Below, one piece after another: positions 1 to 11,749 of a DNA stretch of 64,000 nucleotides (position 1 is the stretch's first letter; each line of letters begins with the position of its first letter). The DNA is from Xiphydria camelus (Eukaryota; Arthropoda; Insecta; Hymenoptera; Xiphydriidae). Below the pieces are notes generated by a model. It was not told the DNA's origin, searched no databases, and saw only the letters and a list, made by a program, of their open reading frames with translations. The position numbers were made by a program, and so were the translations under genes. Location of the stretch: assembly GCA_963678675.1 (NCBI GenBank), contig OY783192.1, positions 10,015,953 to 10,079,952 on the forward strand. The letters run 5' to 3'.

Positions 1-759
1 CAGCTCGCATAACGGTCACCGGGTTGCGGCTTAAGAAGTCTACGTGACTAAAGGCGGATCCCTTGCAGTAAATAATTTCACAGTCGAAATCTTGCAAATA
101 CGTCCACCATCGAGCAATCCATGGAACTATCTCTCGTTTACTGACTGTGGCTTTCACCGAGTTACAGTCCGTATAACAATCGTGTATTTAATCCCGACCA
201 GATATACGCGAAAATGTTTCAAGGAATTGACAATCGCCAACGTCTCAAATTCGTAAGAATGATATTTCGCTTCCGTCGGAGTTGGTCTCTTACTGTAGTA
301 ACCCATGACTCTATTCTGCCCGTCGTATTTTTGGAATAGTATCCCTCCATATCCGATGGCGCTCGCGTCCGTGTGGAGTTCCGTGGGCAGATCGGGGTTG
401 AATACCACCAACAAGGGTCGTGATGTAAGACAGTCAACCACATATGTTTTAGCCTTTTCATGTTCCTGCGTCCATACAAACGGGACTTCCTTTTGGGTGA
501 GTTTATTAATACATGCCGTTCTACTCCCAAATTCTGGCACAAACTTCCGAAAATAGGATGCCATACCCATGAACTGTCTCACTTGTTTTACGTTCGATGG
601 AGACGGAACTCGTCCCAGCGCTACTATCTTCCGCTCGCTAGGTCGTATCCCTTCTGCCGAAACTTCTCGACCCAGGTACTCAATTTTTTCTTGAAAAAAG
701 AAGCATTTATTCATGTTAAGAGAGAATCCGGCTCTCTGCAATACCTCTAACACGAGACC
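1..759 (-). pseudogene. gypsy pol: RT C-terminus and RNase H
   Basis: This continues the protease-RT frame after a TAG stop at 757-759, in the same frame. It carries the RT thumb and connection (GREVSAEGIRPS, VRQFMGMASYFRKFVPEF) and then RNase H with the LHTDASAIGYGGIL motif holding the first catalytic Asp, and YHSYEFETLAIV holding the catalytic Glu. Near base 175 the frame shifts: the next catalytic region (TDCNSVK) and the typical tail ending near DFLSRNP are readable in another frame down to base 1. The family is an enzyme that copies element RNA into DNA in cytoplasmic particles. Broken by one stop and one frameshift; truncated by the window edge. Confidence 0.85.
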
Positions 760-1758
760 CTACCGTTTAAGGCCCTGCTGAACAGTTTCAGAAGGTATCA
801 AGATGTCGTCGACATAAACGAGAGCAACAGTGTACTTCAGATCACCCAAAGCATTGTTTATTGCACGCTGAAAACCCGCAGGCGCGTTGGCGAGTCCAAA
901 TGGCATCCTTAAGTATTCAAAGTGAGAATCCGGCATCACGAATGCCGTTTTGTGTACAGAATCCGGGTGAATAGGTATCTGGTGAAACCCAGACGCCATA
1001 TCCAACGAGGTGAACAATTTTCCGCGTCCGAGTCTGTCCAGCTGATCATCAATACTTGGAATCGGGTACCTATTTTTAACAGTATGTGCGTTAAGTTCAC
1101 GGTAATCAACTGCCATACGGTAGCTACCCTCCTTCTTTTTGACCAGTAAGAGAGGGCTCGCATACGAGGAAGTACTTTCACGTATGATGCCATTTCGCAG
1201 CAATTCGTCGACAATTTTTCGCACTTCTGCCCGCTCGCCGACGGATAGGCGGTAAGGTCGTCTCGTTACGATAAAGTTGTCTGTCAAATTAATGTGCATG
1301 AAGCTGTTCTTCACTTCTGTTACCGCAGACCCAGTAGTGATCATGGAGGAGTACTTCTTCAGCAAAGGCATCAAAACCTCCGTGTACTTTTCAGGTACAC
1401 CGATTGGATTCAATCCTCCTGACACAGACCCCTCCAGAGCCCGCAACACCCCCGGTAGCTGACGCCTAATTACTCGAGTGCCATCGCAATCCGTGACGGC
1501 AGCAAGACGTTTATCAGGGAAAAGGTTACAGCCAATGATGGCGTCACAATCAAGGTTGGCGCCTGAAACCAATAGGAAATTGAGACGAGCTCTCTGATCA
1601 GTCACTTCGACGTCGGCAGTAAATTGTTGTTTTGTATGAACGGTGCCCGCAGTTATTCCAGCGATCGTAATATTAGTCGGAGTTATTTTGAGCGTAAATC
1701 TTTCGACGAATTTATCTGACATCAATGATACATCTGCCCCTGTATCGATGATTGCCAT
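760..1758 (-). pseudogene. gypsy pol: aspartic protease and reverse transcriptase
   Basis: The frame is open for 332 codons. Near its start is AIIDTGADVSLMS, the retropepsin active-site motif D-T-G-A, so the protease that cleaves the polyprotein lies at about residues 1-100. The RT follows: RRPYRLSVGERAEV, SPLLLVKKKEGSYRMAVDYR, PSIDDQLDRLGRGKLFTSLD and the catalytic box YVDDIL near residue 318. The region before the protease continues in frame into a zinc knuckle upstream, so the visible start codon is probably not the true start. The frame ends at a single TAG, and homologous RT resumes in the same frame immediately after it. Confidence 0.88.
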
Positions 1759-1759
1759 G

Positions 1760-2203
1760 TAATTGTGATTATCAATTCTGACTTGAACAGGGATTGTTGA
1801 CTTTTGACCCCCCGCCAGCAGATTAACCTTGCGCCTCTGCTCTATGTTCCTTTTGATGAAACAGGTCTCCTCTTTGTGGCCTTGCTTAAAACAAAACCTA
1901 CACCATTCAGCTTGTGTTTTTTCTTCGCTGTTGTTAACGAACCTATTAGATGACGTGAACGAAAGGTTTGGAGTCCACGAAGAAATATTCCAGCTTGCGC
2001 TGAGTGTGCCCGATACGATCGCACTTAAAACAGTTTCGGCCGTTTGCTTGTGTTTGGTCTAAGCGCGGCCGCTTCGGTAATGTCATCGGTTCACGTTCTC
2101 GTTTGCCTACTAATTCCCCTGGTACCGTCTTAGCAAAGGTATTCAGGAACGAAATTAATTCGCCAATCGATCTAAGATTACGCGTGGTAACAGACTCTTG
2201 CAC
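1760..2203 (-). pseudogene. gypsy gag C-terminus, two zinc knuckles, frameshifted
   Basis: Two CCHC-like zinc knuckles can be read on the minus strand. The upstream one begins CFKCDRIGHTQRK, after which the frame is lost. The downstream one, CRFCFKQGHKEETC, fits C-x2-C-x4-H-x4-C exactly and lies in the frame that runs on into the protease. The two are in different frames, so at least one base was gained or lost near 2005. Zinc knuckles in this position bind and package element RNA. The upstream part (LRSIGELISFLNTFAKTVPG) looks like ordinary gag linker. Confidence 0.75.
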
Positions 2204-2233
2204 TCTGCTATCCTTAATGCCATAAACGACAAT

Positions 2234-2662
2234 CTAGATCAAGTCCTCCTCTTTCAAATTAGCACGCAAATTCTTCAATAACGCCACCTTTTTACGTACA
2301 TATGCGGTGTACGTATTAAAAGAAGCACTAGAGCAACTTAAAGCCTCCGAAAGCAATCGCCCCAGAATTTTCCTGGGCGGAGACGATTCCAAAAAGTCAT
2401 TTTTAAAAGTCGCCCAATCTCTCTTTGACGGACACCAATTTTCAAACCAAGCTTTAGATTCGTGAAGCAAATAGTGACCAACTCTCACCGTTAATTGCAG
2501 CTCAGATATCTCGCTTTCGTTCTTAATCTGTTCGACCTGTTCAATCCAAACCTTAGCCTCATCCACCTGGGGTCGGAAGAACGGCAGATCGACCTGGTCC
2601 GGTCCCAGTCGACTCGTCCTCGACACCGAATTCAAAATTTCGGCCAACTGCGCTGCATCCAT
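2234..2662 (-). pseudogene. gypsy gag, capsid-like N-terminal part
   Basis: From the ATG at 2662 (MDAAQLAEIL) this frame encodes about 140 residues of a retrotransposon gag. The recognisable core is FFRPQVDEAKVWIEQVEQIK, then HYLLHESKAWFENW and RDWATFKNDFLE, the usual W-x-K/Q and L...A..W..F pattern of Ty3/gypsy capsid. The frame could open further up to 2737, but MDAAQ is the natural start because that is where gag-like sequence begins. It ends at an in-frame stop near 2236, and related sequence resumes in other frames. Capsid assembles the particle in which reverse transcription occurs. Confidence 0.75.
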
Positions 2663-2959
2663 TGTTCGAAAACAAAGGAGAGGAAATGGGGGGGAATCCC
2701 ACCGCTGCTGTAAGAAACTAAAGAGTCTGGGCACCACTCTTACACAACCACTCGATACAACTCGAACGGAATTTATTTAAAGAACACAATTAAGCAAAAA
2801 TAACGTGATTAACGTGATCGAACGAATTAAAATAATCAAAAAGAAACTCCTCGTCGCGCTCGACATCTTCTTCGCCAGGCCACCAGGTTGCAAGTGTTTT
2901 CCCCCTCCCGACGGGCGACACGTACCAGTGAATACGCGTCCTCCCCGCGAAATTCAAAC

Positions 2960-3295
<336 letters not shown>

Positions 3296-3495
3296 NNNNN
3301 NNNNNNNNNNNNNNNNNNNNNNNNNNNNNNNNNNNNNNNNNNNNNNNNNNNNNNNNNNNNNNNNNNNNNNNNNNNNNNNNNNNNNNNNNNNNNNNNNNNN
3401 NNNNNNNNNNNNNNNNNNNNNNNNNNNNNNNNNNNNNNNNNNNNNNNNNNNNNNNNNNNNNNNNNNNNNNNNNNNNNNNNNNNNNNNNNNNNNNN
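3296..3495. other. Assembly gap of 200 N
   Basis: All bases are N. The gap interrupts the CT tract, so the true tract length is unknown and other sequence could be hidden here. Confidence 0.99.
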
Positions 3496-3579
3496 TCCTC
3501 TCTCTCTCTCTCTCGTCTCGCTCTCTCTCTCTCTCGTCTCTCTCTCGTCTCTCTCTCTGTCTCTCTCTCTCTCTCATCT

Positions 3580-3627
<48 letters not shown>
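3496..3627. repeat. (CT)n microsatellite, right imperfect part
   Basis: CT repeat with scattered TCGTCTC interruptions, ending immediately before the first ATG of the CR1-like LINE. The LINE 5' end is therefore either truncated here or buried in the repeat. Confidence 0.95.
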
Positions 3628-3629
<2 letters not shown>

Positions 3630-3630
3630 A

Positions 3631-4341
3631 ATGGATACTCTCGCGTCTGTCAGCACTCCTGAGGCTAACCCGACTGACGTCAACTGCTCGATCGAGCGGA
3701 TTACTGCTGCTACCAACATTGGCACCCTCCTATCGCAACGTACTCTGGCTAGACAAGCTAATAACACTGAACTTGTTATTTCTGGCATTCCTGCAAACGG
3801 ACTGACACCCGAGATTGCTTTCCGATTCTTTCTCGGTATAATTAGCCTACTGAAAGTGGAGCTGGTGGCTGATGATTTTATCGGCGCTAGACTGCTGTGT
3901 AAAGCTTCAATTGCCACAGATACTACTTCAGGTACACCCGCTACAGCTGCTACTCCTTGTGGAGCTAAAAGCGCAGCCAAAATCTCGTTTGCCGTGGTAT
4001 GCAAAGACCCTAGTGCAGTAAGAAAAATCATCTCTGCCAAACGGAAATTTGGCGCACTAAAATATGCCAAAGTCATTGACTCTATGACCGGGCAAAGCTG
4101 CTTCATCTCTCCCGTGGACGCCGGAGACCCCACTATCTATGTCAATGAGATGTTACCCGGACACGTTTTTCGTCTTTTTACTGAGGCTAAATCGACACTG
4201 AGATCGGCTGGCTTTAAGTATGTGTGGTCCTCGTCAGGTATGGTTATGACCAAGTACGCGGACGGTGGGCTCATTCATACCATCACAAATAAAGACGACA
4301 TACCGAAGGTCAGCAACTTGTATACTTCTCGCTCCAATTGA
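3631..4341 (+). CDS. LINE ORF1 protein (copy A), intact frame of 236 aa
   Basis: The ATG directly follows the CT tract. The C-terminal half (IYVNEMLPGHVFRLFTEAKS, then KYVWSSSGMVMTKYADGG) resembles the FP/baculovirus-25K-like domain often found in ORF1 of CR1-like LINEs, where it helps bind element RNA. The central part, ISFAVVCKDPSAVRKIIS, is conserved in copy B. The N-terminal ~60 residues are hydrophilic and carry no motif I know. The frame ends at TGA 4339-4341 in the context AAT-TGA-CTC, and the endonuclease continues in the same frame. The true start may lie further upstream if the element was truncated by the repeat. Confidence 0.75.
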   Translation: MDTLASVSTPEANPTDVNCSIERITAATNIGTLLSQRTLARQANNTELVISGIPANGLTPEIAFRFFLGIISLLKVELVADDFIGARLLCKASIATDTTSGTPATAATPCGAKSAAKISFAVVCKDPSAVRKIISAKRKFGALKYAKVIDSMTGQSCFISPVDAGDPTIYVNEMLPGHVFRLFTEAKSTLRSAGFKYVWSSSGMVMTKYADGGLIHTITNKDDIPKVSNLYTSRSN

Positions 4342-7172
4342 CTCTCCGACTCCAACCTAATCACTCGTCAACCTGCTAATACAGTTCAATCAAGTAACTT
4401 CAAGGCCTGCTGTCTAAATACAAATTCTCTTCGTGCCCATCTTGACGTGTTGAAGTTTTACATTGACTCTAACCCTGATTGCCTGATTATTGCCGTCACG
4501 GAAACCTGGCTGAGTAACGCAATTTCCTCCGCGGTCGTTGCCCTCCCTGGCTATAACTTTGTACGGAATGACAGAAATGTCAACGGCGGTGGTGTCGGGC
4601 TCTACATTCATGAATCACTGACCTTTAAAGTCATCGCAAAGTCCGATACATCCTGGTCTGGCAAACCAGAACTCATATTTGTAGCTGTTGTATACCGTCC
4701 TCCGCATGCTCCGTTTACTGGACCTCGAGACTAGGGCTCGAAATTGCCGATGCCATGGATGGGCGCAGTCATAAAATCATCATGGGAGACTTCAACGCGG
4801 ATCAACTATCCAACAACGGAGACGCTCAGTACATCAGAACTCTGACGAAAGATCTCTCACTTAAATTAGTCAACCACGGCTTCACCCATCTGACTGAGTC
4901 CTCCTCCACCTGGCTCGATCTCTATCTGGTTGATGAATCAGACGTGATTGCGAGTTATGGCAAGTCTGATTTCCCACTGGGTGCCGGGCACCACCTCATC
5001 TACGTGGAGATTGAAACACTTCGGATCCGTCCGGTCACTAAGTTTATCACTACTCGTCGAATGGGTAATATTCAAGATGCTGAAAGCGAACTCAACAACA
5101 TCGACTGGCCCGCTTTAGTTGATGAAGCCGCGTCTATAGACGAAGCTCTGGACACCGTCCATCAGCATTTCTTTGCCGCAGTCGATCGCGCTGCTCCCAT
5201 CTCTAAGATCCGGATCAACTCCACCAGCCGTGCACCATGGCTGACACCCGCGTTGAAGTCCTCGGAGAGAGCAGTTCGGATCATCTATCGGCGTTGGAGG
5301 CGCAATCGTCATGAGAGTGACCTAGCTTCATATCGGCATGAACGTAGAAAGTGGCTCGAGGAACTCACTGAGGTTCGAATCGGCTACTTCAAGTCACGTT
5401 TGCAGGGCCTCTCCCATACAAAAACTTGGCAGGAGTTGAGGAACCTTGGACTTATCAAACCGCGTATCACCCATCCGCTTGCCGTTGACGCCGAAACATT
5501 TAACTCCCGCTATGCTTCCATTTCCACTTCTTCGACTTCTCATGTGAGTGCTGCGGAACTGGCCGATGCTCCGAACGCGCTGATGCAGCGTCCACCACTG
5601 GTGTTTGTCAACGTCACCAATGGCGAAATAACTAAAGCTATTAACAATCTGCACTCAAACGCACAAGGTGTTGACGGAATCAATCCTAAACTCATTCGCA
5701 GCTTGGGCAACATTACAACTGCCTTCTGCCTGGCCATCCTCAACCGTTCGATCAGTGAGAGTTGCTTTCCCAGTGCCTGGAAGAAATCTATCATCCTACC
5801 GATCAACAAAGTCCCAGCCCCATCGACAACTAATGACTATCGACCCATCTCGCTGCTGCCCATACTGAGTAAGGTCTTTGAAAGACTAATCTACAACCAA
5901 GTGATCGCATATATCAATCTACACGACCTCTTAGATCCGTTCCAGTGTGGTTTCCGTGCTGGTCATAGCACCCAAACGGCCTTGGTTAAACTTGTCAACA
6001 ACATCAGACACAGTATGGACAAGAGGCAAGTCATGGTGCTGGTACTTTTCGACTTTTCCAAGGCCTTCAACACAGTCTCGCATGGTTTGCTATTACTCAA
6101 ACTTAAGCGTCTGGGCTTTGCTGACGACACTGTCCGATGATTCGCGTCGTATCTGGAGGGACGATGGCAGGCAATTAAAAAATCTGATAGCACTCTCACT
6201 GGCTGGCAGGCCACCAACACTGGAGTTCCGCAGGGCTCAGTTCTAGGTCCGCTGCTTTTTTCTATCTTCATTAATGACATTGGGTCAGTCATCAAAAATG
6301 CAAAGAGGCTAATTTACGCGGATGATCTTCAAATATATCGGAGCTGTCCCCCTGAAGAGATTGACAGTTGTATTATGAGTCTCAACGAGGACATCGACAG
6401 AATTAAACGATGGGCTAGTGTCAACTCGCTGAACCTCAACATCAACAAAACCAAAGCGATTATTCTTGAAAATAAGTGATTCATTAACTCGCTTAAATCC
6501 TCGGATCTTCCACCATTAGGTTGCAACTCTGAGCGTATACCCTTTGTTGACTCTGTCAAAAACCTCGGTATTATTATCGACTCCAAACTCACTTTCAAAG
6601 AGCACGTTCAACATGTCACCTCGAAAGTCAACCGAGCCTTCTACCAACTGCAACAAATGAGGCCATATACCAATACAGACCTACGGAAAACTTTGATTAA
6701 CTCTCTGATTTTACCTCATTTAGAATACTGCTCAATTGTTCTTAATGGCTGTGGAGCCACCCTTAACCTCAAGCTACAACGACTCGTAAACCGTGGTATT
6801 CGCTACATCTTTGGACTGCCACGCGATACCTCAATCAGCTCCTACTGAATCAAGCTTGGCTGGCTGTCAATTGAAAATCGGCGCAAACTACACCTGGCAA
6901 TTTTCACTTACAAGGTTCTCAACACGAGGCAACCTGAATTCCTAGCCGATTTGCTCTTTTACTACACCACACGAGCTACCAGCCGTTCTACACATGCCCT
7001 TACACTAACTACTACTCCTCATCGGACCGACTCTTACAAAGCTTCCTTTGCCATTGCTGCCCCCTACGTGTGGAATGCCTTCCCTAGGGAAGTTCTCGAG
7101 GCTCCCTCACTCGGCTCCTTTAAGAGTAAAGCTCAACAGTGGCTACTGGATGCGGATAGAAACCGTAGTTAA
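4342..7172 (+). pseudogene. LINE ORF2 (copy A): endonuclease + reverse transcriptase
   Basis: The frame continues from ORF1 without an ATG. The AP-endonuclease motifs are NTNSLRAHLDVLK, VTETWLS, VVYRPPHAP, MGDFNAD, LDLYLVDESD and GHHLI. A one-base loss near 4733 shifts the frame. From 4755 to 7172 there is a single frame covering the RT: NAQGVDGINPKLI, DYRPISLLPILSKVFERLIY, FDFSKAFNTVSH, GVPQGSVLG, YADDLQIY and the C-terminal region SLILPHLEYCSIV to PYVWNAFPREV. It is broken only by three in-frame TGA codons at 6138-6140, 6477-6479 and 6846-6848. Comparison with copy B suggests they replaced Trp, Arg and Arg codons. The enzyme nicks target DNA and primes cDNA synthesis there. Confidence 0.9.
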
Positions 7173-7389
7173 TTATCAATAGGCAATATTTAAGTTAATT
7201 GTCAATATTCTATGTCTTCACCTTGAGATACTGCTTGTTGATTTGACTTCTTCCTACTTATTTTGTTTAATTGATTTTACTTAAATGTTTTGTTTACCAA
7301 CGTGTTTATATCATTATATTATGTACACTATTACTTGTTATTATACTCACCCTATCACTTGTTATCATACTTACACTTTTATTCTGTCA

Positions 7390-7887
7390 CTATGCTTACA
7401 CTACGCCCACGCTGTTTTTTACATACTCGCTTATATTATTATTACTCGTTATGTTTTATACCTCTGCGCTGCTGCTGTTTGATTTGGTATTATTTAATAG
7501 TTTTTACTTAACTGTTTTGTTTATCTGCGTGTTTACGATTGTTAACTTTAAATGAGAGAGAACGCTTATTCATTATGCTTACACTATTACTATTTTATTG
7601 CGCTCATACTTTCTATGTACCCGCTTAAAGTGAAAAGGTGAAACTATGCTTGCACTATGCCCACGCTATTTCTTTACATACTCGCTTATATTATTATTAC
7701 TCGTTATGCTTTATACCCCTGCGCTGCTGCTGTTTGATTTTGGTATTGTTTAATTGATTTTACTTAACTGTTTTGTTTATCTGCGTGTTTACGATTGTTA
7801 ACTTTTAAATGAGAGAGAACGCTCTTCATTATGCTTACACTATTACTATTTTATTGCGCTTATACTTTCTATGTACCCGCTTAAAGT
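7390..7887 (+). repeat. Tandem duplication in LINE copy A 3' UTR
   Basis: Bases 7390-7631 and 7644-7887 are near-identical ~243-bp direct repeats (each starts CTATGCTT and ends CCCGCTTAAAGT) separated by 12 bases. They are AT-rich with no coding potential. Confidence 0.9.
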
Positions 7888-7933
7888 CTATTATATTTGC
7901 TTACGCTGTTTTAAAATTCTATACTATACGCTT

Positions 7934-7949
7934 GCCCTGATTTCAGGGC
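7934..7949 (+). other. LINE 3'-end hairpin (copy A)
   Basis: GCCCTG-ATTT-CAGGGC forms a 6-bp stem with a tetraloop about 45 bases from the LINE 3' end, just before AATAAA. An equivalent hairpin with a different stem sequence lies at the same place in copy B and in a third tail. Confidence 0.6.
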
Positions 7950-7996
7950 ATTATGATTTGTTCTATTTGAACAATAAACATTTCATCAATCAATCA

Positions 7997-8060
7997 AAAA
8001 AAATCTCTCTCTCTCCCTCTCTCCCTCTCTCCCTCCCCCTCCCCTCCCTCCCTCCCTTTT
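7997..8060. repeat. CT/CCCT-rich simple repeat
   Basis: Imperfect TCTC and CCCTCC runs separate the tail of LINE copy A from the 5'-truncated copy B. Confidence 0.9.
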
Positions 8061-8063
8061 GCA

Positions 8064-8540
8064 CTGCTTAAACTAAATCTTGCCTGCGACGATATTACCA
8101 GTACCAGGCTCCTTCGCAGGTCTCAACAAACTGAGACGCCCCTTGGATCGGACGTTGCTAACAATACCACTCCTCCCAGAATTTCAGTCGCCGTCTGCTG
8201 CAAAAGCCCTGGTATTGTTAACAAAATTATTCTAGCCAAACGTAAGCACGGGATGCTAAAGTATTCTCAACTCAGGGCATATTGTGCAAATCAAGTACAG
8301 CTCAATCTCCCAGAGATAACTGGGGACTCGACTATAAACATTAACGAAATGCTACGCAGCCATGTTTATCGCTTATTCACCCTTGCCAAGCCTTTGCTTA
8401 AAAGGGCAGGCTTCAAATATGTTTGGTATTCTGGTGGGGCCATACTGGCGAAAAAATCTGATGGAGGCTTAATCTATTCGATAATGTCACAAGATGATGT
8501 CCAAAAACTTATTGATCTCTACAGTCAGCGCATAAATTGA
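8064..8540 (+). pseudogene. LINE ORF1 (copy B), 5' truncated
   Basis: The frame is open from 8064 (LLKLNLACDDITSTRLL) and matches copy A ORF1 from its LLKVELVADDFIGARLL region on. It includes ISVAVCCKSPGIVNKII and the FP-like end ININEMLRSHVYRLFTLAK and KYVWYSGGAILAKKSDGG. About 70 N-terminal residues are missing where the simple repeat begins. It ends at TGA 8538-8540 in the context AAT-TGA-CTT, the same arrangement as copy A. Confidence 0.8.
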
Positions 8541-11490
8541 CTTTCAATTTCTGAACGGGGAACTCAGCGGCCGATTAACAACTTCGGCATAACCAATGGT
8601 CAAGCTAGCCCGGATAGGTTGCGTGCCTGCTGCCTTAACATAAATTCCCTTAGGTCGCACCTTGACACCCTCAAAATACACCTTGAAACCAGTCAACTTA
8701 CCATCTAATTGCTGTCACCGAGACGTGGCTATCCGGCACGATTCCATCATCTATTATAAATCTACCCGGCTACTTTTTACATTGAAATGACCGTAATGTC
8801 AATGGTGGTCGAGTCGGGCTGTATGTGCATGAGTCGCTGGCCTGCAGGGTCATCTCTGCCTCCAACACGCTCTGGACGGGTCGACCTGGAGCTCCAGAAT
8901 ATCTCATGTGTGAAGTCCAAGGGTTACGCGCACCGCCTGTTTTCGTCGCGGTAGTTTATAGACCGCCACATGCTCCATTTACTGCCCCCCGCGATCTTGG
9001 ACTGGAGCTGGCAGAAGCAATGGGCGGCTTCAGCCATAAAATCATCTTAGGAGATTTTAATGCGGATTTACTCACGAACAACTTTGATGCTCAATATGTA
9101 AGGTCGCTCATGAGTGATAATTCACTCAAACTTGTGCAGCACGGCTTTACACATGTCACCCAAACCTCTGCTACGTGGCTTGATCTATGTATGGTCGATG
9201 AGTCTGATGTTATCCTCTCTCACGACAAGTCTGATATCCCCTTAGGCACTGGACATCACCTTATAGCTATTGAAATTGCTCTGCACAATATCCATCCCAA
9301 GGAGAAATTCATCTACGCCCGCAAGACAAGTAAACTTCTTGGCAGAGGCTGAACTATCTATCGACTGGGAAACTCTCGTCAATGATGCTTCCTCCACTGA
9401 CTCAGCGCTGACAGAGTTCCATCGACTATTTTTCAGTGCAATCGACCGGGTTGCGCCAATTGCTAAGATCAAGGTTAACTCTGTCAAACATGCCCCTTGG
9501 CTAACAGATGAACTGAAATGAGCTGAGAAGTCAGTGCGCAACATTTATCGTCGCTGGAGGCGAAACCAACATAAGCACGACTTAATTGAATTCCGACGTC
9601 AGAGAAACTTGCTGCGAGTCCAACTGGCCACAGCCAGGACTCATTATTACAAGTCACGACTGCAGGGCCTCTCGCAGGCGGAGACCTGGCGCGAGTTGCG
9701 TGTGCTGGGACTCTTGAAAGATCGGAGTACATCACCACTCACTGTCTCAGCTGATTTTCTCAACCGTACGTTTGCTCAGGTATCGTCAAATCAACATACA
9801 CCTCATGCGATGGTTATTACCGCAGAGCTGCAAGCCGTTCACCTTAACAGACCTACGCTGGAATTAGCCGCCGTTAAATCAGCTGAAGTTGATAAGGCAT
9901 TCATATCGATTCGATCCAACGCCCAGGGAGCGGACGGTATCAACCTAAGGATGATTCGCTGCCTCGCCCCTCCACCCTAACTACATTCTACACGACCTTC
10001 TTCAACCGCTCGATCCAGGAATCCCACTTTCCCACGGACTGGAAGAAAGCTATTATCATTCCCGTCAACAAGATAGGATCACCACGCACGGCTAGTGACT
10101 ATCGACCGATATCTCTGTTGCCTTTACCCAGCAAAGTCTTCGAGCGTCTTATCTATAACCAAGTCATCTCTTACATTAAAGAACACTCTCTTCTTCACCC
10201 TCTCCAATGTGGCTTCAGGACAGGACACAGCACCCAAACAGCCTTGATCAAATTAATCAACGACATAAGGCTTAATATCGACCGTAGGCAGATCACAGTG
10301 CTCGTATTATTCGATTTCTCTAAGGCATTTGACACTGTTTCACACCATTTACTGCTAACCAAACTCCATCGTCTGGGTTTCTCTAAAAGCGCTGTCGAAT
10401 GGTTTGAGTCGTATCTACGTGGCCGGCAGCACGCTATCAAATGTCCGGACGGGTCTTTAACCAGCTGGCAAGGTACCAATGCTGGCGTACCACAGGGCTC
10501 TGTACTTGGAACGTTGCTATTTTCGCTCTTTATAAATGACATCGGTTCTGTGATCCTTAATGCCAAACGCCTACTATACGCTGACGATTTACAGATTTAC
10601 CGGAGCTGCCCACCTCAGGAAATTGACTCCTGCATCGCTATGCTTAATGCTAATATTGCCAGAATTAGTACTAGGGAACATGACAACTCACTTCGTCTCA
10701 ACCTTATGCAAAACCAAAGCAATAGTCCTGGGAAACAGCCGCTTCATCAACATGATAGACCTTGATAGACTACCACCATTGGGCCTCGACGGCATCTTCA
10801 TCCCATTCGAGGCATCGGTTAGAAACGTTGGATTCATTCTGGATTTAAAGCTGTCTTTTAAAGATCATGTCCGGCACGTAACATCAAAGGTCAATAAGGT
10901 ATTCTACCAACTCCAACAGTTGCGGCCTTACACCGACACGGAACTGCGCACTACTCGCGTTTCGTCTATGATCTTACCCCATACTGACTACTGCGCTGCC
11001 GTCCATAACGGTGCAGGAATTGTACTAGATGTGAAGCTACAGCGTCTGATAAATAAGGGGATTAGATACATTCACGGCATACCTCGAGATGCCTCAATCA
11101 GTCCTTATAGACGCGACCTCGGATGGCTAAGCATTCAAGGACGTAGGAAACTTCTCTTTGCCACCCTGGTACATAATGTCGTCTACAGTAGCCAACCTGA
11201 ATACCTGGCTGAGCTGATTTCATTTAATTAATCGCGGCCTGGCAGTCGTGTCGCACACGGCCTCTCGCTATCCGTTCCTAAACATCGCACTGAAGCGTAT
11301 AAATCAACTTTCGCTGTTACTGCGCCATATGTGTGGAATTCTCTTCCTCGGGATATCGTTGAAATTACCTTGTCTTGGGGCTTCAAAGACACGGTCAAAA
11401 AATGGTTATTTGAGAATGAATTCCCTACAAATGAAGCTAAGGAACGCGCTGCCTGGCCTGAGAACTTCAGTACTGTGAAGAGTGGGAGCC
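8541..11490 (+). pseudogene. LINE ORF2 (copy B): endonuclease + RT, many frameshifts
   Basis: In the ORF1 frame after the TGA, CCLNINSLRSHLDTLK begins the endonuclease. A stop at about 8706 and a frameshift follow. From 8825 the EN continues with VVYRPPHAP, LGDFNAD, LDLCMVDESD and GHHLI to 9352. Further pieces are at 9270-9521, 9534-9980, 10118-10765 (RT: KVFERLIYNQVISYI, FDFSKAFDTVSHHLL, GVPQGSVLG, YADDLQIY) and 10700-11231, with the C-terminal PYVWNSLPRDIVE region near 11320-11480. At least six frame breaks make it non-functional. Where copy A has TGA stops, copy B has Trp (VEWFESYL) or Arg (NSRFIN, SPYRRD). Confidence 0.85.
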
Positions 11491-11731
11491 CATTGTGCCT
11501 TTACTTTCGCCTATATTCCTTCTCGCGTAACTATAATCAGTTTATCTTATCTTATATTGTTCTTCTATCCGATTATGGTTATCTTTGGTTGCATATGCAG
11601 CTAAATTGGCTTATTTCTTAGTTATAATATGCATGCTCAATTGGTATTTCATAACACGGCTTTAGTTTTATGGCTATTATCTACTTTATCACATTGTATA
11701 TCATTTAATTCATACATTGCTCGCACGCTGT

Positions 11732-11749
11732 ACCCTGTTCATTCAGGGT
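11732..11749 (+). other. LINE 3'-end hairpin (copy B)
   Basis: ACCCTG-TTCATT-CAGGGT gives a 6-bp stem just before the AATAAA and CAATC tail. The outer pair is A-T here where copy A has G-C, a compensatory change. Confidence 0.55.

Larger units (their letters stand above)
3628..7996 (+). mobile_element. CR1-like LINE, copy A
   Basis: A two-ORF non-LTR retrotransposon: ORF1 (3631-4341), then endonuclease and RT (4342-7172), then an ~0.8 kb 3' UTR with a hairpin, AATAAA and a terminal (ATCA)n-like tail at 7984-7996. There is no RNase H and the RT motifs (FDFSKAFNTVSH, IYADDLQIY) fit the CR1/Jockey group. Copy B at 8051-11804 is a diverged relative in the same orientation. No target duplication could be defined because both ends abut simple repeats. 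Confidence 0.88.

Noticed and set aside
6138..6848. TGA as selenocysteine codons in LINE copy A
   Set aside because: Related copy B has Trp or Arg codons there and no SECIS-like element is apparent; mutation is simpler.
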